From an uncultured Adlercreutzia sp. (GTDB taxonomy: Bacteria > Actinomycetota > Coriobacteriia > Coriobacteriales > Eggerthellaceae): 37,860 nt of DNA. The notes below the pieces were generated by a model. It was not told where the DNA came from. It was given only the letters and a program-made list of their open reading frames with translations, and did no database searches. A program made the position numbers and the translations under genes. This document shows, in pieces, positions 22,679-29,207 of the stretch (positions within the stretch are counted from its first letter, which is position 1; each line of letters starts with the position of its first letter). The stretch is taken from NCBI GenBank assembly GCA_947426355.1, contig CANEDU010000005.1, positions 1 to 37,860 of the forward strand, read 5' to 3'.

Positions 22679-25012
22679 TTACTCAGCAGCGGGCACGTCG
22701 TGCTTGACGCGCTCGCTTTCCTCGGCGCGCTTGGCGTCGTTGAAGCGGTCCAGGGTACCTACCAGATAGCCCGTGATGCGGCGGATGCGCTCGAAGGGCT
22801 GATTGTGAGCATCTTCGCTGCGGCCGCACTTGGGGCAGACATCCTCGATGATGCCGTTGTAGCCGCACACCGGGTCGCGGTCAACGGGGTGGTTCACCGA
22901 ACCGTAGCCCATGCCGCAGTCCTTCATGTAGCGGATGACGCTCTCGAAGGCCTCCAGGTTGTCGGACGGGTCGCCATCCAACTCGATGTAGCTGATGTGA
23001 CCGCCGTTGGTGAGCGCGTGGTAGGGCGCCTCCAGGGCAATCTTGTCGTAGGCAGAGATGTCGAAGTACACCGGCACGTGGAAGCCGTTGGTGTAGTAGT
23101 CGCGATCGGTCACGCCGGGGATGACGCCGTAGCGCTCGCGGTCGATGCGCACGAAGCGGCCGGACAGACCCTCGGCCGGGGTGGCGATGAGCGAATAGTT
23201 CATGCCGCGCTGCTCGGAGATGCGATCGCAGTAGGAGCGCATATGGCCCACGATCTCCAAGCCCAGGCGCTGCGCCTCGGCCGACTGGCCGTGATGCTGG
23301 CCGGTCAGGGCCACCAAGCACTCGGCCAGACCGATAAAGCCCGTGGTCAGAGTGCCGTGCTTCAGCACGTCGCGCTGAACGTCATCGGGAGAGAGCTTCT
23401 CGGAATCAATCCACACGCCCTGGCCCATGAGGAACGGCGCATTGTACACGTGCTTGCGGGCCTGAATCTCGAAGCGCTCGTCAAGCTGGCCGGTAACGAG
23501 CTGCAGCTTGGAGTCGAGCAGGTCGAAGAACAGGTCGATGTCGCCCTTGGCGCGAATGGCCAGGCGGGGCAGATTGATGGAGGTGAAGGACAGGTTGCCA
23601 CGGCCGGGCGTGACCTCGCGATCGGGGTCGTACACATTGCCCATGACGCGGGTGCGGCAGCCCATGTAGGCAATCTCGGTCTCCGGCGTGCCCTTGTAGT
23701 ACTGAGCGTTGAACGGCGCATCGAGGAAGCTGAAATTCGGGAACAGACGCTTGGCCGAGCAGTGCATGGCCAGCTTGAACAAATCGTAGTTCGGATCCTC
23801 GGGGTTGTAGTTCACGCCCTCTTTCACGCGGAAGATCTGCACGGGGAAGATGGGCGTCTCGCCAGAACCGAGGCCCTCCTCGGTAGCCAGCAGCATGTTC
23901 TTGATGACCATGCGGCCCTCAGGCGAGGTGTCCATGCCGTAGTTCACCGAGCTGAACGGCGTCTGCGCGCCGGCGCGGGAGTGCATGGTGTTCAAGTTGT
24001 GCACCAGCGCCTCCATGGCCTGGAAGGTCTGACGGTCGGTGTCGCGCGAGGCGTTCTTCTCGGCATAGGCCACCACGCGCTCGGCCGCGGCCTCGTCAAC
24101 CCCGGCATCCACGATGCCGGCGACAACGCCGGAGCGGAAGGCCGGATCCATCTCCAGGCTGGCGGTGGCACCGGTCTCGGCCTCGATGGAAGCCAACAGG
24201 TTCTCGGCGAAGGTGCGGTCGTCCTCAATGTCGGTCAGCAGATCGATGCCCTCGGCAATATGCTTCTTGAACAGGCGACGGAAGGTCTTGGCCACGCCCA
24301 CGGCCAGACCGTAGTCGAAGTCGCACACCGACTGGCCGCCGTGCTGGTCGTTCTGGTTCGACTGGATGGCGATGCAGGCCAAAGCCGCGTAGCTGGAGAT
24401 GTCGTTAGGCTCGCGCAGCACGCCGTGGCCAGTGGAGAAGCCGCCCTTGAAGAGCTTCCGCAGCTCAATCTGACAGCAGGTGGTGGTCAGAGTGTAGAAG
24501 TCCATGTCGTGGATGTGGATGTCGCCCTCGCGGTGCGCCTTGGCATAGCGCGGATCGATGACGCACATCTCGTAGAACTGCTTGGCCGATTCCGAGCCGT
24601 ACTTCAGCATGGTGCCCATGGCGGTGTCGGCGTCGATGTTGGCGTTCTCGCGCTTCATGTCGGAGTCGGCGGCCTTCGAGAACGTGATGTCCTTCAGCGT
24701 CTGGATGAGACGGGAATTCACGTCGCGCACGCGGCTGCGCTCGGCGCGATAGAGAATGTAGGCCTTGGCGGTCTGCACGAAGCCGGACTCGATGAGGGTT
24801 TCCTCCACGAGGTCCTGCACACCCTCAACCGTGGGCGTGCCCTCGATGGCTCCGCTCTCAAGCTTCTCGACGACCGTCGCAGCGATCTGCTCGGCGGTAG
24901 CGCGATCCTGCATGGCCGCGCATGCCTGGAACGACTTCTCCACCGCGTCGGCGATCTTCTCCGGATGGAATTCCGCCCTACGCCCGTCGCGCTTGATAAT
25001 GGTTTTAACCAT
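22679..25012 (-). CDS. nrdD: Anaerobic (class III) ribonucleoside-triphosphate reductase
   Basis: A 777-residue NrdD. Residues ~3-100 are an ATP-cone regulatory domain (TIIKRDGRRAEFHPEKIADA). The catalytic barrel follows, then a C-terminal zinc region with Cys716, Cys726 and Cys729 (VCPKCGR), and the glycyl radical site RRITGYLVGTL with Gly748. It reduces NTPs to dNTPs using the radical installed by NrdG. The enzyme is oxygen-sensitive, fitting a strict or facultative anaerobe. The upstream leader is ~190 bases beyond two NrdR boxes. nrdG is not adjacent but lies 3.3 kb away, on the opposite strand. Confidence 0.96.
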   Translation of the reverse strand: MVKTIIKRDGRRAEFHPEKIADAVEKSFQACAAMQDRATAEQIAATVVEKLESGAIEGTPTVEGVQDLVEETLIESGFVQTAKAYILYRAERSRVRDVNSRLIQTLKDITFSKAADSDMKRENANIDADTAMGTMLKYGSESAKQFYEMCVIDPRYAKAHREGDIHIHDMDFYTLTTTCCQIELRKLFKGGFSTGHGVLREPNDISSYAALACIAIQSNQNDQHGGQSVCDFDYGLAVGVAKTFRRLFKKHIAEGIDLLTDIEDDRTFAENLLASIEAETGATASLEMDPAFRSGVVAGIVDAGVDEAAAERVVAYAEKNASRDTDRQTFQAMEALVHNLNTMHSRAGAQTPFSSVNYGMDTSPEGRMVIKNMLLATEEGLGSGETPIFPVQIFRVKEGVNYNPEDPNYDLFKLAMHCSAKRLFPNFSFLDAPFNAQYYKGTPETEIAYMGCRTRVMGNVYDPDREVTPGRGNLSFTSINLPRLAIRAKGDIDLFFDLLDSKLQLVTGQLDERFEIQARKHVYNAPFLMGQGVWIDSEKLSPDDVQRDVLKHGTLTTGFIGLAECLVALTGQHHGQSAEAQRLGLEIVGHMRSYCDRISEQRGMNYSLIATPAEGLSGRFVRIDRERYGVIPGVTDRDYYTNGFHVPVYFDISAYDKIALEAPYHALTNGGHISYIELDGDPSDNLEAFESVIRYMKDCGMGYGSVNHPVDRDPVCGYNGIIEDVCPKCGRSEDAHNQPFERIRRITGYLVGTLDRFNDAKRAEESERVKHDVPAAE

Positions 25013-25203
25013 GTCCTTCTACATCCTTTCTTCGACGTTCGCTTCACGCCGCTTTTGCGCCGCTCTTCACGGCCTGCCAACCACAACATGCAGAAGCGCG
25101 ACAATGTTTTCCCCACCACCGCACTCCATGATTCCCGAAGGGGTAAACCCGTGTTTTGGAATTGTTTGCCCACTTCTTTTCCACGAGTTATTAACCATTA
25201 GAA

Positions 25204-25219
25204 CCACAAGATATTGTGT
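25204..25219 (-). promoter_or_regulatory. NrdR box, proximal
   Basis: On the minus strand ACACAATATCTTGTGG matches the NrdR consensus acaCwAtATaTwGtgt at nearly all conserved positions. NrdR represses ribonucleotide reductase genes when ATP/dATP levels signal enough dNTPs. It lies 192 bp before the nrdD start. The leader from here to the ATG (25013-25203) holds no gene and no riboswitch that I recognise. Confidence 0.7.
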
Positions 25220-25236
25220 TTCGCGGTTCTAAGGGC

Positions 25237-25252
25237 GGATACATATAGTACT
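25237..25252 (-). promoter_or_regulatory. NrdR box, distal
   Basis: On the minus strand AGTACTATATGTATCC, a weaker match with the CTATATGTA core. It is 33 bp from the proximal box, about three helical turns, which is the usual spacing for paired NrdR sites. Confidence 0.6.
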
Positions 25253-25339
25253 CGCGGCACCGTTCGAGTTCAACCGAACAAGTTGTGTTTTTCGGCGTCG
25301 GAAAAGAACAGAATTAATTTCGACGAGAAGCACAGCCCC

Positions 25340-25410
25340 GGTCGAGCAGGCCGTATTTCACGCGAAGGCGATCCAGCTGATCGAGCAACGGATTGACCGC
25401 AAGCAGCAAC
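25340..25410 (-). pseudogene. Fossil of the 3' end of an ECF transporter S-component gene
   Basis: These 71 bp match 33121-33191, the end of the intact ecfS gene, at 65 of 71 positions and on the same strand. In that frame the fragment reads LLLAVNPLLDQLDRLRV then KYGLLDR, against LLLVANPLLDQLNRLRV then KYGLLDR in the intact protein. Similarity stops sharply on both sides, and the intact gene's stop codon is not conserved. It begins 15 bp after the LuxR gene's stop. It is best read as debris of a second ECF S gene once next to the molybdoenzyme operon. Confidence 0.75.
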
Positions 25411-25425
25411 CAGGGCAATACGGGC

Positions 25426-26967
25426 CTAGTCCCCCAATGCTTTCACTCGCATGTCAACCAATTCAATAACCTCGCGTTTTGAATGCACGTTGAGCTTTGC
25501 ATAAATGCTCGTCGTATGAGTACGAACCGTATGCCAAGAAATGCTAAGCGTGTCGGCAACCTTCCCCGCGTCGTAGCCCATCGCAAGACAACGCAACACA
25601 TCAGCCTCGCGAGGCGTAAGTCCACACTGCTCCGCAACTCCGTCTACGGCACGACCAAATCGCCCATGATTCGCCTCTTCATTGGCACGCCGCGAGCTCA
25701 CCGAATAAGCCATCATTTCGTCATAGGTAGGGGTGCCGGCGCCCTCGCTTTTGAACAAATCGTCGAAGTCGCGCTCCGAAAAGAGAAGCACGGCGCACCC
25801 AAGAACGAGAAACGCCAGAGCAAGGTAGAGCACAAGCCTTCCAGTTGCTTGCTCCAGATAAGGAAATCCATGCGCGCCCACAAGCCACCCGATGCCACAG
25901 CCAAGATGAAAGGCGCCAAGACCCCAACCATAAACGAACAGCGGCGAGGCATTTTTCTGGTACACGACGAAAGCCAGTACGCACCAGAGCAGAAACTCCA
26001 GCAGACTCGCCATGAGCGAAATGGCCCAGCTGGGACCGAACGTGGGTCCATCGGCAATGGGGCAACAGGCCACCAGCACGACCACCGACGCCATGACGAG
26101 CGAATACAGCTTACCGAAGTTCATCTTTTCGGCATCGAATCCTACGGCCATGGCCGCAAAGGCCAGCGCCATCGCTATGCGCGTAAGCATAACCGGCTTC
26201 ATGCCATCAATCGTTTGCGCCACTGGCGAGGGTTCGACGACCGAAGCACGCACCGCCGTTGCAATGAGTCCGAAAACGAATACGGCAAAGCAGAACCTCT
26301 TGAAGGCGCACGGAACTCTCTCGGCGCCATTTCCCCCCTTTTCACAGGACTCCGATGGCTCATAGCGAGAGAGCCCGCAGCAAAGGGCCGCAACTAAGGG
26401 TAATCCGCAAAATCCAATGATGCCGCTTAAAGCGGGACCTCCCACCACCGGCTCCCATTGGGGAGCCCCCACAACGATGAAGTAGACCGACGCAGCAACC
26501 AACGTTGACAGGGCTGTGTACAAAATGGCCTGGCGTGGCACTAATGCGCTATACATTCGCCCACAGGCAAGGACTACGGGAGCAAAGCCCCCTCCAGCCA
26601 GCACCGCCGCCGTCCTCGCTACGAGCTTCAGAGCCTCGGGGCTTAGCCAGGGCTTCAGATAGCACGGTCCCAATGCCACAATGCAGGCACAGCCCGCAAA
26701 AGACGCAAGTCCCCCTAGAGCGAGCGCCCGCCCGTCAGACAATCGTTCTCCCAGACGAGCCGAGAGCCCCCCAGCGAGAAGCAAGACCGTCGCAAAAGAC
26801 AGCGTCGTAAACACGTACATGACCCCGATATTGGACCCATCGGACTCGCTCGCCGAAAGCCATGCCGTGCTTCCATAGGAAATGGCGAGCCATGCCAGCC
26901 AAAGACCCAGACTCGCATAGGGCAAGGCCGGCACCGCTCGAACGAGCTTGACACAAAATGCGCCCAT
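25426..26967 (-). CDS. LuxR-type regulator with a multi-helix membrane domain
   Basis: A 513-residue protein. Residues 1-~400 contain about 12 hydrophobic helices in a transporter-like (MFS-like) layout. Residues ~445-508 are a LuxR helix-turn-helix (LTPREADVLRCLAMGYDAGK, then ISWHTVRTHTTSIYAKL). Such membrane LuxR proteins are abundant in Eggerthellaceae, commonly beside oxidoreductase operons, and are thought to sense a substrate and switch on the linked genes; that is inferred here. It is the last gene of the molybdoenzyme operon, 33 bp after the cytochrome gene. ATG 26967 is preferred over ATG 26973 for spacing from GGGAGG. Confidence 0.88.
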   Translation of the reverse strand: MGAFCVKLVRAVPALPYASLGLWLAWLAISYGSTAWLSASESDGSNIGVMYVFTTLSFATVLLLAGGLSARLGERLSDGRALALGGLASFAGCACIVALGPCYLKPWLSPEALKLVARTAAVLAGGGFAPVVLACGRMYSALVPRQAILYTALSTLVAASVYFIVVGAPQWEPVVGGPALSGIIGFCGLPLVAALCCGLSRYEPSESCEKGGNGAERVPCAFKRFCFAVFVFGLIATAVRASVVEPSPVAQTIDGMKPVMLTRIAMALAFAAMAVGFDAEKMNFGKLYSLVMASVVVLVACCPIADGPTFGPSWAISLMASLLEFLLWCVLAFVVYQKNASPLFVYGWGLGAFHLGCGIGWLVGAHGFPYLEQATGRLVLYLALAFLVLGCAVLLFSERDFDDLFKSEGAGTPTYDEMMAYSVSSRRANEEANHGRFGRAVDGVAEQCGLTPREADVLRCLAMGYDAGKVADTLSISWHTVRTHTTSIYAKLNVHSKREVIELVDMRVKALGD

Positions 26968-27000
26968 ATTCATCTCCCTCCCCTGTAGGCAAAGCCCATC

Positions 27001-27732
27001 TTAGCTTGTGACCGATTCCAGCTCCAGCTCGGTATCGGGCAGCGAGTGCCCTTGGGCAGGCTTCGCGCTTCGATCAAGTACAGCGCGCCGCAGACGCAGC
27101 ACGGCATAGCCCACAAAGACAACAGAGTACACCCCGACAGTCACCACCGCTGCTGCACCTCCATGAAAAGCCGAAGGCATCAAGAGCGTAAGCACATGAA
27201 CATACACGAGCATGAAAAAGAGATAGGCCAATTTCTGAACGCGCTTCCATGTTTCTGTGCGCATACGCTTTTTCACCACCTGAAACGAGGTAATGCCGAG
27301 AATCATCAGAAGGGCTAGAAGTACAACGGCGAATACAAAACCACCTGCCACGTTGGCGTTGACCGCCCCTCCATTGGCGAGCCGCGGCACATAGGAGGCA
27401 AGATATACAGCCATATGGCCCAAAGCCAAAAGCCACGCGATGATTGAAAGCTCAGCCCGAATGGGCTTGAGCCATTGGTACAACGTAGCCGGCTTCGGAA
27501 GCGCCCCTAAAAACATGACCACGACAAACAACGCGAGAGACAGCTCGCACTTCTGAATGAGCACGAACAGAACCGACCACACCCCGCGAGGCAACCCCCA
27601 CGTCGAACCGGCGATAAACAAAAGATCGATGCCGACAGCCAAAATATAAAAGAGCACTGGATGCTTGTGAATAGGCGCGCGCAGCGCGATGCAGGCTATG
27701 AGCGTCGATATGAGCACTATGGCAAATTCCAC
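27001..27732 (-). CDS. YedZ/MsrQ-like cytochrome b membrane subunit
   Basis: A 243-residue protein with about six membrane helices. Candidate haem-ligand histidines are His22/His24 (APIHKHPVLFY), His106 (LLALGHMAVYL) and His179 (LVYVHVLTLL). The segments LKPIRAELSIIAWLLALGHM and TWKRVQKLAYLFFMLVYVHV follow the ferric-reductase/MsrQ pattern. It probably takes electrons from menaquinol and passes them to the ferredoxin subunit, replacing the DmsC or NrfD anchor usually found in such operons. GTG start 2 bp after the TorD stop; translation is probably coupled. Confidence 0.75.
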   Translation of the reverse strand: MEFAIVLISTLIACIALRAPIHKHPVLFYILAVGIDLLFIAGSTWGLPRGVWSVLFVLIQKCELSLALFVVVMFLGALPKPATLYQWLKPIRAELSIIAWLLALGHMAVYLASYVPRLANGGAVNANVAGGFVFAVVLLALLMILGITSFQVVKKRMRTETWKRVQKLAYLFFMLVYVHVLTLLMPSAFHGGAAAVVTVGVYSVVFVGYAVLRLRRAVLDRSAKPAQGHSLPDTELELESVTS

Positions 27733-27734
27733 CG

Positions 27735-28496
27735 CTAGGCCTCTCTTTCAATCTCGGATTCCGAAAGCACCTCAATCATCTCGCCGAGCGATTCAAAATC
27801 GAAGGCGAAAAAGCCCTCGGCCGTCTTCATCGCGCCACGATAGAATCTCGTTTTCAAAATTTTCAGTGACAAATCGCGAAAGTCTTCGAACCAGGACAGA
27901 ATGTGCTGCTCAAGGAACGTCTTCGAGCATCTGAGGGTTTCAAGGGCCTCGCTGCGTCTCCCCTGCGCAAGCGCCTCTCGCGCGCGATCAGAAAGCAGTG
28001 CCATAAATTCGCACATAAAAGAAAGGTGATCGTCTGGGTAATCGTATCCCTGGGCCCTTTCCACGTGCTGTCGTCGATACGTATCACGAACTTCGTGAAA
28101 GGCCTCTTGGAACATAAGGCCCTCTTTGCTCGTGAAGACAGATTTGTAGGGAACGGCGTAGCGCCCTTCCCAAGAAGAGGTACCGGCAAATGCAGCGGTA
28201 AAATCAATGGCAAGTTCCTGTCGGGTTCCCGTGTTGCGACGCCGCAAGTAACGGTCCATATCGGCAAGGCCCTCTTCCATGAGCCCATGGGCCTCACCGA
28301 AAGAAGCAAGGGACCCCAACGCCATAGACTCGATTTGCTCATCGGTCAAGGGACGGAAAAAGAGCGAGGCCAAGACGTCGTAAAAAGCAGAGCGACCCGC
28401 AAGGGCCTCGTTCATCTCGAAATCAATTGTCTCTTTCGGTGCCGCGGCGGTCTCAGATGCCGAACCGGGCACCTCTTCAACGAAGCGTTCAGTCAT
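27735..28496 (-). CDS. TorD/DmsD-family chaperone for the molybdoenzyme
   Basis: A 253-residue, all-helical TorD-like protein. The family motif is visible as YDYPDDHLSFMCEFMALL (~151-168) followed by TFLEQHILSWFEDF (~193-206). These chaperones bind the Tat signal and the immature catalytic subunit until the molybdenum cofactor is inserted. ATG 28496 follows GAAGGAGG; an in-frame start 30 bp upstream is less likely. The preceding 102-bp gap contains a strong hairpin (28528-28579). Confidence 0.85.
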   Translation of the reverse strand: MTERFVEEVPGSASETAAAPKETIDFEMNEALAGRSAFYDVLASLFFRPLTDEQIESMALGSLASFGEAHGLMEEGLADMDRYLRRRNTGTRQELAIDFTAAFAGTSSWEGRYAVPYKSVFTSKEGLMFQEAFHEVRDTYRRQHVERAQGYDYPDDHLSFMCEFMALLSDRAREALAQGRRSEALETLRCSKTFLEQHILSWFEDFRDLSLKILKTRFYRGAMKTAEGFFAFDFESLGEMIEVLSESEIEREA

Positions 28497-28527
28497 AGCG
28501 CCTCCTTCATAGAGCGAGATGCCCAAG

Positions 28528-28579
28528 AGCCCCGACGCCTGCCCCAGGGAGGGAGGGTGAGAAGACCGACGTCGGGGCT
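28528..28579 (-). terminator. Intercistronic hairpin between the ferredoxin subunit and the chaperone
   Basis: AGCCCCGACG and CGTCGGGGCT form a perfect 10-bp stem with a 32-base loop. Only CTTGGGCATCT follows, with no U-run, so it may be a partial terminator or a stability element that makes the first three genes more abundant than the last three. Confidence 0.45.
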
Positions 28580-28598
28580 ATGGGACAGAGATAAGTCG

Positions 28599-29207
28599 TT
28601 AGGCCGAGCGCGTTACCACAGAGGGGTCATCCTGCCAAGCCGCCGTTTTGGCCGATAGGATGTACACCGTAGCAGGACCAAGATTGCCGGGATCGCTCAG
28701 CTGATGGCAATTCGCCTCGCCAGCAGCGGCCACAGCCTTGGCAGCACTGGAGTTCGGGTCGTCCAAGTCGCCGAAGAGGCGGGCGCCGCAGCAGCAGTTG
28801 TGCACGCAGGCAGGCTCCCACGTCTCGTCGTTCTTGCGATGGAAGCACAGGGTGCACTTCTCGACCACGTTAGTCGCAGGATTTAGCATACGAGCATTGA
28901 ACGGGCAGCCGGTCAGGCAGCTTTCGCAGCCGATGCAGTCCTCGGCACTCACGAGCACCACGCCGGTCTCCTCGTCGCGGTAGGAGGCGCCGGTGGGGCA
29001 CACCTCGATGCAGCCGGGGTTCTCGCACTGCTGGCACTGCATGGGCAGCCAGTACATCTCGATGTCCGGGAAGGTGCCCGTGGGGCCTACGGCATAAACG
29101 GGATTGTAGTAGACGCCCAAATCGACATCATTTTCATGCTTGCAAGCAGCCACGCAGGAATCGCAGCCCGAGCAGCGGTCCAGATCAATTACCAGGCAGT
29201 TTCTCAT
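28599..29207 (-). CDS. DmsB-like ferredoxin subunit, four iron-sulphur clusters
   Basis: A 202-residue electron-transfer subunit with four cysteine groups: Cys12/15/18/22, Cys58/61/66/70, Cys91/94/97/101 and Cys118/121/134/138. This 16-Cys layout is typical of DmsB, PsrB and NrfC-type proteins, which wire the membrane subunit to the molybdenum enzyme. No signal peptide is present, so it probably travels out with the Tat-exported partner. Its start overlaps the last base of the catalytic subunit's stop codon. Confidence 0.93.
   Translation of the reverse strand: MRNCLVIDLDRCSGCDSCVAACKHENDVDLGVYYNPVYAVGPTGTFPDIEMYWLPMQCQQCENPGCIEVCPTGASYRDEETGVVLVSAEDCIGCESCLTGCPFNARMLNPATNVVEKCTLCFHRKNDETWEPACVHNCCCGARLFGDLDDPNSSAAKAVAAAGEANCHQLSDPGNLGPATVYILSAKTAAWQDDPSVVTRSA

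Noticed and set aside
22484-25201. 905-codon open frame on the plus strand
   Set aside because: It lies opposite nrdD, which has full family motifs; the frame is a by-product of GC-rich codon use and its protein is a Val/Leu/His-rich pattern without domains.
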